Assembly (NCBI GenBank): GCA_009924135.1
Contig: RFSE01000029.1
Coordinates: forward strand, 1 to 45,071
From: Pseudomonadota bacterium
GTDB taxonomy: Bacteria; Verrucomicrobiota; Verrucomicrobiia; Limisphaerales; SXTU01
Direction: 5' to 3'
Length of the DNA: 45,071 bases
The translations under genes and the position numbers were made by a program. How positions within the stretch are numbered: the first letter of the stretch is position 1; the number at the start of each line of letters is the position of its first letter. The notes beneath the pieces were generated by a model that saw only the letters and a list, made by a program, of their open reading frames with translations, made no database searches and had not been told where the DNA came from. Positions 1 to 7,821 of the stretch are shown here, one piece after another.

Positions 1-658
1 TCGCCGCCGGGCTCGCCGGGCTGGGGTGCAAAATCTTCCCGAACCGCACGCCGCCTTCGCCTAACGCCTCGCGCGCCCGTTTCTCGGCGAAATCACCAAC
101 CCCGATGACCCACTCCGGCTGCGTGACCGCCACGACCTGCCGCAAATGCTCGTCGCAAATGGCGTAGAGCCGCTGCGTCTCGGCGGCCCCGAGCTTATCA
201 GGCGTGACGTTGCGCCCGCCGTCGTCCATGAAGGCCAGCGGACAAAAGTTCACGACGAAGTGCTCCGCAAAGAACTTCTCTGCCGTCCCGAACTTCGCGG
301 CAAACAGCCCCCACAGCCGCCGCCCGCTCACTTCGGAACGCGGGCACGCGAAGCCCTCGATGGGCCGCTTCGGATGCGCCGCCTTGGGCTGCGCGATCAA
401 CGTGTAAATGCCCATCCAGTCCCGCACCGCCGCCACCTCGCCAAACGGCACGCCCGTCTGCGCCATGCCGAACGGGCCGGGATTCATGCCCAGCAACAGC
501 ACGCGTTTGCGCCCGCCGCCGAACTTGCGGAGAAACAGCTCGTGCGCCGACCACGCGTAGTCGAGCGGATTGTAAACGTAAGCCACCGGCGGCTTGAACC
601 GCAATCGCCCGACGGCGTCGCTCAGTTCGCGGGCGGCTTTGACCAGGGATTCGCTCAT
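1..658 (-). CDS. SMUG1-type uracil-DNA glycosylase (3' end beyond window)
   Basis: Predicted base-excision repair enzyme removing uracil and related lesions from DNA. The frame is open from an ATG at 656-658 to the window edge, giving 219 codons without the stop. It carries the signature of the SMUG1 branch of the uracil-DNA glycosylase superfamily: GMNPGPFGMAQTGVPFGEV near the first third, then ACPRSEVSGRRLWG, then HPSPASPA at the visible C-terminus. In the family the Asn of the first motif and the His of HPSP are the catalytic and binding residues, and both are present. The line-up with animal SMUG1 is close over the whole length, so the assignment is strong. Only a few C-terminal residues are probably missing. 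No partner gene is evident; the next gene on the same strand ends 123 bp upstream. Confidence 0.9.
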   Translation of the reverse strand, partial: MSESLVKAARELSDAVGRLRFKPPVAYVYNPLDYAWSAHELFLRKFGGGRKRVLLLGMNPGPFGMAQTGVPFGEVAAVRDWMGIYTLIAQPKAAHPKRPIEGFACPRSEVSGRRLWGLFAAKFGTAEKFFAEHFVVNFCPLAFMDDGGRNVTPDKLGAAETQRLYAICDEHLRQVVAVTQPEWVIGVGDFAEKRAREALGEGGVRFGKILHPSPASPAA

Positions 659-781
659 TTTGGGGTAGGGTCAGGGAACTGCTAACAACTCGAACTCAGA
701 GAACCGGCCCTCGGGGCGTTCGCTTGCAACCGGGAACCGATGGCGCTACAGCGCATGTCTAGTCGCGTTGTGTGCATGCTT

Positions 782-1069
782 TCAAACGTGACTGTCGATG
801 ATCGTGCCGTCAGCGCGGCGATGCACTGCCTCGACGGCTGCTCCATCAGGAGCAAAGTATCGCAACTGGCTGTCCAAGCGCACGCCCTGCTCGTTGAAGA
901 CTCTCACTGAAATCGTGCGGATGCGATCTTTCCGCCGAACAGCGTCAGAATTCAGAAGAAGGCTGCCGCTGACTACAAAGTTCTGCCTCGGCACAATGTC
1001 CTCCGTGATGATGTGACCACCAGCGTCATGCGCGACGATTACGACGACATCTTTGTGAGGACGACCCAT
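782..1069 (-). CDS. hypothetical small protein (95 aa)
   Basis: I do not recognise a family. The ORF opens at an ATG (1067-1069) and reads MGRPHKDVVVIVAHDAGG..., a mix of hydrophobic and polar residues that could be a small beta-rich fold. No signal peptide or membrane segment is visible. What supports it as a gene is its leader. The bases just upstream of its ATG (GTGAAGCGGCTTACC on the plus strand, 1072-1086) closely match those upstream of the next gene (GTGAAGCGGCCTAAC, 1516-1530). The pair therefore looks like two units with the same 5' arrangement, possibly cassettes. It could still be a chance ORF, since GC-rich DNA has long open frames. Confidence 0.45.
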   Translation of the reverse strand: MGRPHKDVVVIVAHDAGGHIITEDIVPRQNFVVSGSLLLNSDAVRRKDRIRTISVRVFNEQGVRLDSQLRYFAPDGAAVEAVHRRADGTIIDSHV

Positions 1070-1098
1070 AGTGTGAAGCGGCTTACCGATACAACCTC

Positions 1099-1118
1099 AA
1101 CGACGGCCCGCCGCCGTT
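1099..1118. repeat. short GC-rich hairpin after the HEAT-like gene
   Basis: A 20-base near-perfect dyad (8-base arms, one mismatch, 4-base loop) lies 13 bases past the stop of the 126-aa gene and 30 bases before the 95-aa gene. The following bases read GTTAGAT on the plus strand, which fits the GTTRRRY core of integron attC sites, but a full attC structure is not visible. It may simply be a terminator or attenuator. Confidence 0.35.
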
Positions 1119-1130
1119 AGATGCGAGTGG

Positions 1131-1511
1131 TTATGCCGCATTTTTCTGATCATACTTCCATCCTAAAAAGTGTTCGGTGTCGGCTACCGTATCCACACCG
1201 TGGCCGCGAACGTACTTATCAGCATCACGCAAGGCCGCCTCAATGATGGGCTGAACTACCGCCCGGTCGAGCTGCCTATGCACGCGAGCGATGTGGCCAA
1301 AGCCAAGGACAGCATTGCCGCGCACGTTGAAGTGCGGGTGGGAGGAGAGGCGAACGCACAAATCCTGAGCGTACCGCCAATCCCCGTCATGCATGGAAAT
1401 GGCGACGACAGCGTAACGCAACACTCCGGGATCGTCATCACGTAATGCCTGCTCAACCTTTTCGTGACTCCACTCGGGAATCTCTTCGTATCTTGCGTGT
1501 AGAGTAGGCAT
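1131..1511 (-). CDS. HEAT-repeat-like small protein
   Basis: A 126-aa cytosolic protein with no signal peptide. It resembles a widespread bacterial family of small HEAT-like proteins with the order EIPEWSHEKVEQAL, then LSSHPHFNVRGNAVLGFGHIA, then ALRDADKYVRGHG and a C-terminal FLGW. The paired helices around 'NVRGNAVLGFGHIAR' and 'KYVRGHGVDTVADTEHFLGW' are the visible repeats. From memory the family has no established function; some members lie near toxins, so an immunity-like or protein-binding role is possible but is only inference. The ATG at 1509-1511 is preceded by a leader shared with the 95-aa gene. The upstream PA14/cytochrome gene ends 40 bp away on the same strand. Confidence 0.75.
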   Translation of the reverse strand: MPTLHARYEEIPEWSHEKVEQALRDDDPGVLRYAVVAISMHDGDWRYAQDLCVRLSSHPHFNVRGNAVLGFGHIARVHRQLDRAVVQPIIEAALRDADKYVRGHGVDTVADTEHFLGWKYDQKNAA

Positions 1512-1551
1512 AATGAGTGAAGCGGCCTAACTGTCACTAGCTGGCACTGGT

Positions 1552-3219
1552 TCACCTCGCTGTCAGGGTAACACTAAACCGCACCGGCTTCCCACCCGGC
1601 ACCCGAAGACGGCCGTTTTCCAATGGCCCGGCACTCGTGCTTACACTCACGCCCGCCACCTCGGGCAGGACAAACCACACGTCGCCGTTCGTCGCGGTCA
1701 GTTCAAAATCCAGTTCCAGACTCTCGGGGGCACTGCCCTTGCGCACGCGCTGCCGCACGGACACGCCGTCCACCTCGTATTGAAACTCGGGGAACTTGTC
1801 CACCAGCCGGTAGCCCCGGAACTTCACCTGCGGTTCCGAGTCACCATTGCCCGTGCGCAAAGGCTGCGCGGGAATCGTAACGAACTTCTTGCCGAGGATC
1901 TTCGACTGCCCGCCACCGCGTCCGGTCCAGAGCGGACTGACATCAAGGAACTCCCCGCTCCACGCATAGCGCACGCGGCACAGCTCGGCATCGAACACGT
2001 AGTTCACCCCGCCGGGCAGGCCGACGGCGATGCTCCGCGTGTTCGAGTCGGCGATGAATGTACGCATCAACACCGGTTCATCGCGCACCACGAGCCGGTA
2101 ATCCTGCGGCGCGTCCAGCAGCCCCTCGGGCAACGGCAGCGCCTTGCCGGCGGACAGCGCGTGCGTGATGCCCGCCATCATGGTCTGGGCTTTGGCAACC
2201 GGCATGTCACTGAAAAACGCCGGCATCACCGTACCGGGCTGGAGCCGGCTGGGCTCGCGCAGCCAGCGCAGCAGCCAGTCGGTGCGGATGCGCGCGTTCA
2301 TCTCCGTCATGTCCGGCCCGCGCAAGTCACCGGCGGAACGATGCCCGGCGAAGTCATGGCAGTTGATGCAGCCCAGCCCGCCCTCACCCTTGCCAAGCAG
2401 CTTGAGGCCATCGGTCACCTGGGCCGGCGTGGGCGTCAGGACCGTCGCGCCCTCACCCAGTTCGGCCCCGGCCTGCTGGGCGAAGAGCTTCACCAAGGGG
2501 CGGGCCGCTTCGCCGCCGTGCTCCGGCACGAGCTTCATCCACGGACGCACGCGCTTGTTGTGGACGAGCACCAGTTCGAGCCAGCTCGCCCGCAGTTTGT
2601 TGCCGGAGTCGGTGAGCGATGGTGGTGCGTCGTTGCCTTCAAGCGCGCGGGCGGCGGGACCGTAAAGCTCGTGGCACTCAGCGCACTTCAACTGCCGGGT
2701 GAGCCGGTGGAACTCCTGCACCGGCGCGGGCGTGACGGCCTTCGCGGCGAGCTGGTCGGAAACCGAGTCGCGCCAGTTCAACTCGTGGTTCGCGAGGGCC
2801 GTGTGCGGCACCGGCTCGCGAGCGAAATGATCGGACTCCCACTGAAGCTGCACCCGGGCAGTGGTTCCCGGCTTGCGGGTCAAAGCGACTTTCAACGCAC
2901 GTTCGCCGGCCTCCAGTTGCGTTGGCTGGCCCTGGATTTCCCGGCCATCGACGAATACCTGCGCGTCGGCCAGGAGCGTGTAGCGCCCGCTGCGCGCGAG
3001 CTTGAGCACACCGTTCCACTCGACTTTGAAGTCGGCCTTCAGCGCGGGGTGAATGGACTCAGCGGCGAGCAATGTGAAGTTCGGCGTGGGCAGGGCGAAC
3101 TTCACGGTATGCTGTCCGTCCGTGGCGGTCGCGACGAGGCCGGGAAGTGCGGAGGCCCGATCTGCAAGGGCCAGCCAGGCCAGCAGACCGAAGGTGAGAT
3201 ATTTACGAACGCGGAGCAC
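1552..3219 (-). CDS. exported diheme c-type cytochrome with PA14-like domain
   Basis: Predicted periplasmic or surface electron-transfer protein of the PVC type. I chose the GTG at 3217-3219 because it is followed directly by a signal peptide (VLRVRKYLTFGLLAWLALA). An in-frame ATG at 3339 adds 40 Arg/Pro-rich residues that look non-native. With the GTG start the protein is about 555 aa. Residues 45-110 resemble a PA14-like sensing domain (DFKVEWNGVL, RSGRYTLLADAQVFVDG). Two haem-binding motifs follow: CAECH near residue 179 and CINCH near 284, with a candidate axial Met in GTVMPAFF near 332. The C-terminal 150 residues look like a beta domain. Substrate and partner are unknown. It is a single gene followed by the small HEAT-like gene. 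Confidence 0.75.
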   Translation of the reverse strand: MLRVRKYLTFGLLAWLALADRASALPGLVATATDGQHTVKFALPTPNFTLLAAESIHPALKADFKVEWNGVLKLARSGRYTLLADAQVFVDGREIQGQPTQLEAGERALKVALTRKPGTTARVQLQWESDHFAREPVPHTALANHELNWRDSVSDQLAAKAVTPAPVQEFHRLTRQLKCAECHELYGPAARALEGNDAPPSLTDSGNKLRASWLELVLVHNKRVRPWMKLVPEHGGEAARPLVKLFAQQAGAELGEGATVLTPTPAQVTDGLKLLGKGEGGLGCINCHDFAGHRSAGDLRGPDMTEMNARIRTDWLLRWLREPSRLQPGTVMPAFFSDMPVAKAQTMMAGITHALSAGKALPLPEGLLDAPQDYRLVVRDEPVLMRTFIADSNTRSIAVGLPGGVNYVFDAELCRVRYAWSGEFLDVSPLWTGRGGGQSKILGKKFVTIPAQPLRTGNGDSEPQVKFRGYRLVDKFPEFQYEVDGVSVRQRVRKGSAPESLELDFELTATNGDVWFVLPEVAGVSVSTSAGPLENGRLRVPGGKPVRFSVTLTAR

Positions 3220-3393
3220 GGCGTCAGGATACGAAGTTTGGGCCGGTGGCGGCAAGCCCCGCAGCAGTCTCGCACGGCGCGCGCGCCGCCCACAGCCTGG
3301 AATCACACAGTCGATCACCGGCGGACCGGCTGAAGGCATGCCACTTGCCAGGGCGGAGTCGAAGTCCAGCCAGGTGACGGAACAAGGGTGCGG

Positions 3394-4044
3394 TTAACTC
3401 TTGGCCGGTTTGAACTCGCGAGCGCGGCGTTGTCCTTCTTCGCGGTCCAACGCGCTCAACTTGGGTTCAAGGATGCCGCAGTGGTTCTTGGCGTTTTCAT
3501 TCCCTTGCGCCTTGGCCAGCAGCCACCACTTGTAGGCTTCGATCTCATCCTTGGCCACTCCTTGGCCGGTGAAATAGGCGTGGCCTAGATTCGATTGTCC
3601 CAGGGCGCTTCCACGTTCGGCCGCCTTGCGATACCACTTGGCGGCTTCCATCTCGTCCTTCGGCACGCCTTCCCCGTACGCATACATGACGCCGAGGTTG
3701 TTTTGCGCCTCGGCATGGCCCTGGTCTGCGGCCTTCCGAAACCATTTGGCCGCTGCAACATCGTCTTTGGCCAGACCGCGGCCACTCGCATCCTTGCCTT
3801 TGGAATACAGGACCCCCAGGCTGTTTTGCGCGGCAGCGGAACCGTTCTCTGCCTGCGTGTGCAACTCGGCGATCTTCTTGGCTTCAGCCTTTTCCCGTTC
3901 GGCCGCTTTGGCGCGCTCGGCCGCCACGGCACGTTCTGCGGCTTTTACCCGTTCGGCCGCTTTGGCCGGATACAGCGAAGCCGCCACGACGAAGCCAAGG
4001 AACACTAACAGGCATCTCATGACCGTATGTGTATCGGTCGCCAT
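3394..4044 (-). CDS. exported Sel1-repeat (TPR-like) protein
   Basis: A 216-aa protein with an N-terminal hydrophobic segment (MRCLLVFLGFVVAASLYPAKA) acting as signal peptide. A second in-frame ATG at 4018-4020 would start right at this segment and is equally plausible. An Ala/Glu/Lys-rich helical stretch of AER-type repeats (residues 30-60) follows, then three to four Sel1 repeats with the usual AAKWFRKAADQGHAEAQNNLG and YGEGVPKDEMEAAKWYRKAA patterns (about 65-190). Sel1 repeats mediate protein-protein contacts; no catalytic residues are visible. The likely role is a periplasmic scaffold or adaptor with unknown partner. Its neighbours are unrelated and the gene appears monocistronic. Confidence 0.85.
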   Translation of the reverse strand: MATDTHTVMRCLLVFLGFVVAASLYPAKAAERVKAAERAVAAERAKAAEREKAEAKKIAELHTQAENGSAAAQNSLGVLYSKGKDASGRGLAKDDVAAAKWFRKAADQGHAEAQNNLGVMYAYGEGVPKDEMEAAKWYRKAAERGSALGQSNLGHAYFTGQGVAKDEIEAYKWWLLAKAQGNENAKNHCGILEPKLSALDREEGQRRAREFKPAKS

Positions 4045-4142
4045 GACCTTGGCAAGCCTTTAAGATCTGACAGCGAGGTGGGTTTCACATGCGAACCGCT
4101 GGAGTTTCGATCCGAGCTACCAAGCGTGGCGGCCGCCGTTCC

Positions 4143-4994
4143 TCACGTCGCCGGCACGGAACGCTGAAACAGCAACGCGAGGCCGAAGCATGCAAGAAAA
4201 CCGCCGCAGATCACCGGCGGCTGGTTCGCGACCGCCAGCAAGTCCACGAGGCAAATACCCGCGAGGAGGCCGGACACGGTCCGGCCGATCTCCGGCGGCG
4301 ACTGCCAGAGGGTAAACCGCAGGCACTTGAAGGCCCACAACGCGACAATCGCCGATGCCAGCAGGGCCTTCTCGCGGAAATACCCGTCGTTGACGATGTA
4401 CGCCAAAACCACCGGTGCTCCTAACAGAATCAGCGGCCAGTAACGGATCAGGCCCGGCGCACTCTCGCGACGCGCAATGTAGCTCAGGCCGATGATGTAG
4501 CAGCCCAGCACCGCAGCTGACCATAACGCCAGGCCGTCCACGCCGCGCACCCCGACGGACGCCGCCGTCAGCAGCAGGAAGAAACGGCACGACGCCATGA
4601 GCACCGGCGACCAGTCGAGACTCTTGTGGTAGGCGTCGTAGAGCACCACGCAAACAAGGAGCTGCAAGGCCAGGATGGCCGGTTCACGTCCCAGCCAGCC
4701 CAGCAGGCTCGTGCCGAGGGTGAGCAACACCACGCTCCACCGCCAGACCGCCTCCCGGGAGATCAAGCCACTGGGGATGGGCCGCTCGCGCCGGTGCTGC
4801 GCGTCGAACTCCGCGTCGAACGCGTCGTTGAGGAACATGCCCCCGATGTACACGCAGGTCGCCCCGGCGCAGAGCAACGCCAACCGGTCCCACTCGCCGG
4901 CGCCGCCGAGCAGCCAGCCGGCGAAGCAGTTGGACCAGACGGTGGGCAGGTTGGAGACGCGGCCCAGAATCAGGAGCGTTCGCAGTGATGCCAT
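4143..4994 (-). CDS. UbiA-family prenyltransferase
   Basis: Integral membrane enzyme expected to transfer a prenyl chain onto an aromatic or alcohol acceptor. The 283-aa protein starts at the ATG 4992-4994; a TTG two codons earlier is less likely. The first Asp-rich motif is NDAFDAEFDAQHRRERPIPSG-like (N-D-x-x-D-x-x-x-D, about residues 55-75). The second is YDAYHKSLDWSPV near residue 130. About eight hydrophobic helices follow the UbiA pattern. Acceptor specificity cannot be read from the sequence: ubiquinone/menaquinone precursors, or the EboC-like branch, are possible. It is divergent from rhaB, and the 211-bp gap holds an inverted repeat. Confidence 0.85.
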   Translation of the reverse strand: MASLRTLLILGRVSNLPTVWSNCFAGWLLGGAGEWDRLALLCAGATCVYIGGMFLNDAFDAEFDAQHRRERPIPSGLISREAVWRWSVVLLTLGTSLLGWLGREPAILALQLLVCVVLYDAYHKSLDWSPVLMASCRFFLLLTAASVGVRGVDGLALWSAAVLGCYIIGLSYIARRESAPGLIRYWPLILLGAPVVLAYIVNDGYFREKALLASAIVALWAFKCLRFTLWQSPPEIGRTVSGLLAGICLVDLLAVANQPPVICGGFLACFGLALLFQRSVPAT

Positions 4995-5052
4995 GGGCAA
5001 AGCATGGCCGGAGCCCCGCCCGGCAGCGAGTAGGAAAAAGGGCTTAATGGCG

Positions 5053-5148
5053 GTTCAAGGGTGAAGGTTTCAGGTTTCAGAAAGCAGCCTCACCCCACGA
5101 CTCACTTGCGCCATCCACCCTGAAACCTGAAACCTTCCACCTGAACCC
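5053..5148. repeat. inverted repeat, GGTTTCAGGTTTCAG family
   Basis: Left arm 5053-5080 (GAAGGTTTCAGGTTTCAG core) and right arm 5116-5148 (CTGAAACCTGAAACCTTC core) are reverse complements around a loop of about 35 bases. The same element recurs at 31811-31890. It is AT-richer than the genes and sits between the divergent UbiA-family and rhaB starts, so any rhaB promoter must lie close to or inside it. Confidence 0.85.
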
Positions 5149-5205
5149 TCTCACAAACTTCGCATTGCACTCCCCCGCTCGCCACCCCGAAACTCCCTGC
5201 GATAC

Positions 5206-6687
5206 ATGACGACGCACTACCTCGGCATCGACCTCGGCGCAGAGAGCGGTCGCGTGATGCTCGGCTCGTTGACGGACGGCCGGCTCGCGCTTGAAGAGAT
5301 TCACCGCTTCCCGAACACGCCCCTGCGATCCGGCACGTCCTGGCACTGGAACCTGCCGGCGCTCTGGGACTTCATCCAGGCCGGCCTGCGCCAGGCCGCC
5401 GAGCTCGAACTGCCCATCGCCAGCGTCAGCGTGGACTCCTGGGGCCTCGACTGCGTGCTCCTCGATGCGCATGGCGACATCATCCAACCCGTTTTTCACT
5501 ACCGCGATCCCCGGACCGAACTCGGGGTGAAAAATCTCTTCGCCAAGGTGCCTTGGAAAACGGTATTCGCCGAAACGGGCATCCAGTTCATGCCCATCAA
5601 CCAGCTTTACCATCTGGCGGCGGAAACGCCCAAGCGGCTCGCGCGCACGGCCCAAATCCTGCCGCTCGGCGACGCCTTCAATCACCTCCTCTCCGGCGTC
5701 GCCCGGGCCGAAGTCTCGCTGGCCAGTTCCACGCAGCTTTACAACCCCCGCACGCGCACGTGGTCCCGCCCGTTGATCGATGCACTGGGTCTCACGCCGC
5801 AGCAGTTCCCGCCCCTCGTCGAGCCAGGCACCAGGCTGGGCCACCTGAAGCCCGGCGTCGCCGCCGCCACGGGCCTCGGCACTGTCGTCGAAGTCATTGC
5901 CACCTGCACGCACGACACCGGCGCGGCCGTGGTCGGCGTCCCAGCCAGCGTCCAGCAGTCGGCATCCGGCACCGCCAACTGGGCCTACCTCAGTTCAGGC
6001 ACTTGGTCCTTGCTCGGGCTGGAACTCCCCGCGCCGATTCTCACTGACCGCTGCCGCGAATTGAACTTCACCAACGAGATCGGCTTCGGCAATTCGGTGC
6101 GCTTGTTGAAGAACATCGTCGGCCTCTGGCTCGTGCAGGAGTGCCGGCGCGATTGGGCGCAGGTTGACCTCGATTACGACTACGCCACCCTCACCCGGCT
6201 CGCGGCCGTGGCCGAGCCGTTCCGCTCGCTCATCAACCCCGCCGACCCACGCTTCATCGCCCCGGACGGGATGCCCGGCCGCATCGCCTCATACTGCCGC
6301 GCGACGGGACAGCCCGTGCCGGAAACGCCGGGGCAGTTCATCCGCTGCGCGCTCGAAAGTCTGGCGCTCGAATACCGCCGCACGCTCCGACAGGCGGAAG
6401 AACTTGCCGCGACCCAGGTGGACCGGCTGCACATCGTCGGTGGCGGGAGCAAGAACGAGCTGCTGAACCAGTTCACCGCAAGCGCCTGCGGTGTACCTGT
6501 CCTCGCCGGACCCGCCGAAGCCACCGCCATCGGCAACATCCTTGTGCAAGCCATCGCCTTGGGTCACCTGCCGTCCCTGGCCGCCGGCCGGGAAACCGTG
6601 GCAAAGTCCTTCGCGACCGTGCGCTACGAACCACGCGATGCCGCGCAGTGGAAGGCCGCTTGGGAACGATTTGTCAGGCTGCCGTAA
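5206..6687 (+). CDS. rhaB: rhamnulokinase
   Basis: Phosphorylates L-rhamnulose to L-rhamnulose 1-phosphate in cytosolic L-rhamnose breakdown. The 493-aa product has the FGGY-kinase fold: N-terminal phosphate motif YLGIDLGAESGR (residues 5-16), rhamnulokinase-type VSVDSWGLDCVLLD (about 74-87), MPINQLYHLAAETP (about 128-141), THDTGAAVVGVP (about 243) and the C-terminal ATP-site stretch VGGGSKNELLNQFTA (about 413-427). Length is normal for the family. No other rhamnose genes (rhaA, rhaD, rhaS) are in the window, so the pathway must be completed elsewhere. The last 200 bp are partly duplicated at 7699-7821, and the stop codon lies in a repeated GC-rich element. Confidence 0.93.
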   Translation: MTTHYLGIDLGAESGRVMLGSLTDGRLALEEIHRFPNTPLRSGTSWHWNLPALWDFIQAGLRQAAELELPIASVSVDSWGLDCVLLDAHGDIIQPVFHYRDPRTELGVKNLFAKVPWKTVFAETGIQFMPINQLYHLAAETPKRLARTAQILPLGDAFNHLLSGVARAEVSLASSTQLYNPRTRTWSRPLIDALGLTPQQFPPLVEPGTRLGHLKPGVAAATGLGTVVEVIATCTHDTGAAVVGVPASVQQSASGTANWAYLSSGTWSLLGLELPAPILTDRCRELNFTNEIGFGNSVRLLKNIVGLWLVQECRRDWAQVDLDYDYATLTRLAAVAEPFRSLINPADPRFIAPDGMPGRIASYCRATGQPVPETPGQFIRCALESLALEYRRTLRQAEELAATQVDRLHIVGGGSKNELLNQFTASACGVPVLAGPAEATAIGNILVQAIALGHLPSLAAGRETVAKSFATVRYEPRDAAQWKAAWERFVRLP

Positions 6688-6720
6688 CGGAGCGCCGGTC
6701 TCCGACCCGGCGCGTTGGCA
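6684..6720. repeat. half copy of the CGGAGCGCCGGT repeat at the rhaB stop
   Basis: The bases around the rhaB stop (GCCGTAACGGAGCGCCGGTC then CCGACCCGGCGCGTTGGC) recur almost identically at 7787-7823, where the element is complete with its opposite arm at 7861-7887. Here only one arm is present. Confidence 0.8.
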
Positions 6721-6809
6721 ATTTATCCCGGACTCGGGAGTGAAGAGCCCGGGTTTGTAGGCGTGCCTGCGCGGGCGGTCTTGATACTGCCCCCGAGGAA
6801 CGAAATCTT

Positions 6810-6946
6810 CCGGAGCGCGGCTGTGTCGCGGAGACCAGCCGCAGCGGCTGCGCCTGGCAGGGGCGTTTCGGTATTCCGCCCGTACTCGGCGCTCGATAGT
6901 TGCTGCGGCTGATCCCGCGCCGAGCGGGACAAAGCCGCGCTCCGGG
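6810..6946. repeat. inverted repeat, GGAGCGCGGC family
   Basis: The left arm starting CCGGAGCGCGGCTGTGTC (6810-6846, ending in CCAGCCGCAGC) matches the reverse complement of 6901-6946 (CCCCGGAGCGCGGCTTTGTC, then ATCAGCCGCAGC). It fills the gap between rhaB and the antitoxin gene; no coding potential is apparent. The GGAGCGCGGC end is shared with the elements at 9142-9240 and 16958-17052. Confidence 0.8.
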
Positions 6947-6986
6947 GCAGTGCCAAGATGCGCCCGGTTAAAACCACACTTCACGG

Positions 6987-7277
6987 TTACGCCGGAGCCA
7001 GCTCAATCCTGATGGTACGCCCCAATGCCCGCGCGGCCTTGCCGAGCGTGGCGAGGGTGACGGAGGTGTTCGAAGCGTCGAGCAACCGGTCCACGGCGGC
7101 ACGGCTGGTCTTCATGCGCACGGCCATTTCGGCCTTGGTGAGCGCGTTCTCTTTGAGGAGCCGGGCGAGCTGGAGGGCCAGCGCCTGTTTCATGGCGCGC
7201 TCCTCGACTTCGGCCAGGACGCCTTCCTCCTTGAGGAAGTCCCGGAGGTGGCCGCCGCGATGAGGGTTATTTTTCAT
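6987..7277 (-). CDS. HigA-like XRE-family antitoxin
   Basis: Helix-turn-helix DNA-binding protein of 96 aa, expected to neutralise the upstream toxin and repress the pair's promoter. The start is the ATG at 7275-7277, which overlaps the toxin stop by 11 bp. The C-terminal half carries the HTH: ALTKAEMAVRMKTSRAAVDRLL, then NTSVTLATLGKAARALG, the usual order in HigA-type antitoxins encoded after their toxin. The N-terminal HRGGHLRDFLKEEGVLAEVEERA is probably the toxin-binding helix. The order toxin first, antitoxin second fits HigBA. No target data can be read from the sequence. Confidence 0.82.
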   Translation of the reverse strand: MKNNPHRGGHLRDFLKEEGVLAEVEERAMKQALALQLARLLKENALTKAEMAVRMKTSRAAVDRLLDASNTSVTLATLGKAARALGRTIRIELAPA

Positions 7278-7623
7278 GGGTTCGCAGGTATTGTGTCTTT
7301 CGTTTCTTCGCAAGCTTCAGTTCATCGTCCGGCGTCTTTTGGGTCTTCTTGATAAAGCCGTGCAGGAGGACAATCTCCTCGTCCACGACGGCGAAGAGGG
7401 TCCGCGCGATGCGGTTGCCCAGCCGGGAACGGACTTCCCAGACGCCGTCGCCGAGATTATCCACGAGTGGTTTGCCGAGCGGCCACGCATACTGAACCGT
7501 CAGGATGTCCGCCCCGACGGTCTGGCATTCTTCCCTCGGCAGACTCTTGAGCCACTCGCGCACCGGCTCATCGCCTGCCTCGGTCTTGAAGAAAACAACG
7601 TCCAGCGGGCGTTCGGCTTTCAT
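7267..7623 (-). CDS. HigB-like (Gp49/RelE-superfamily) toxin
   Basis: Predicted ribosome-dependent mRNA interferase of 118 aa, starting at ATG 7621-7623. Family marks are VVFFKTEAGDEPVREWLKSL near the N-terminus, then PLGKPLVDNLGDGVWEVRSR, RIARTLFAVVDEEIVLLHGF and a Lys-rich tail KKTQKTPDDELKLAKKRK. This is the order of the phage-derived Gp49-like/HigB family. The WEVR and FIKKTQKTP stretches carry the basic residues expected to contact RNA. It overlaps the antitoxin gene, and the pair sits between rhaB and a degraded duplicate of the rhaB 3' end, which suggests arrival by recombination. Confidence 0.85.
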   Translation of the reverse strand: MKAERPLDVVFFKTEAGDEPVREWLKSLPREECQTVGADILTVQYAWPLGKPLVDNLGDGVWEVRSRLGNRIARTLFAVVDEEIVLLHGFIKKTQKTPDDELKLAKKRKTQYLRTHEK

Positions 7624-7698
7624 CTGCGGGGGAGTGTACCACAAATGGTACACAGGTCAAGGCTGGCAGCGAGCAAACAACGAGTGGGCTGAGAATCC

Positions 7699-7821
7699 CA
7701 GTTCTCGCTGGACCAACCGAAGCCACCGCCATCGGCAACATCCTTGTGCAAGCCATCGCCTTGGGGCACCTGCAGTCCCTGGCCGCCGTAACGGAGCGCC
7801 GGTCCCCGACCCGGCGCGTTG
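7699..7821 (+). pseudogene. decayed duplicate of the rhaB 3' end
   Basis: Translated in the right frame, 7699-7788 reads PVLAGPTEATAIGNILVQ followed by AIALGHLQSLAA. It matches RhaB residues encoded at 6496-6584 with a few substitutions. The match then jumps to the very end of rhaB (GCCGTAACGGAGCG, including the TAA stop), skipping about 97 bp. It is therefore a rhaB remnant with an internal deletion. No start codon or upstream part remains; the upstream side abuts the toxin promoter region. Confidence 0.8.

Noticed and set aside
1080..1126. true integron attC site
   Set aside because: The GTTAGAT core is present, but the opposite core has a mismatch (GGTAAGC) and the arms do not pair over the usual length; kept only as a suggestion in the findings.
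1780..3333. 517-codon plus-strand open frame
   Set aside because: Antisense to the diheme cytochrome with its signal peptide and CxxCH sites; no domain of its own.
3220..3339. 40-residue N-terminal extension of the diheme cytochrome from the upstream ATG
   Set aside because: It is Arg/Pro/Cys-rich and would bury the signal peptide; the GTG at 3217-3219 gives a normal export signal.
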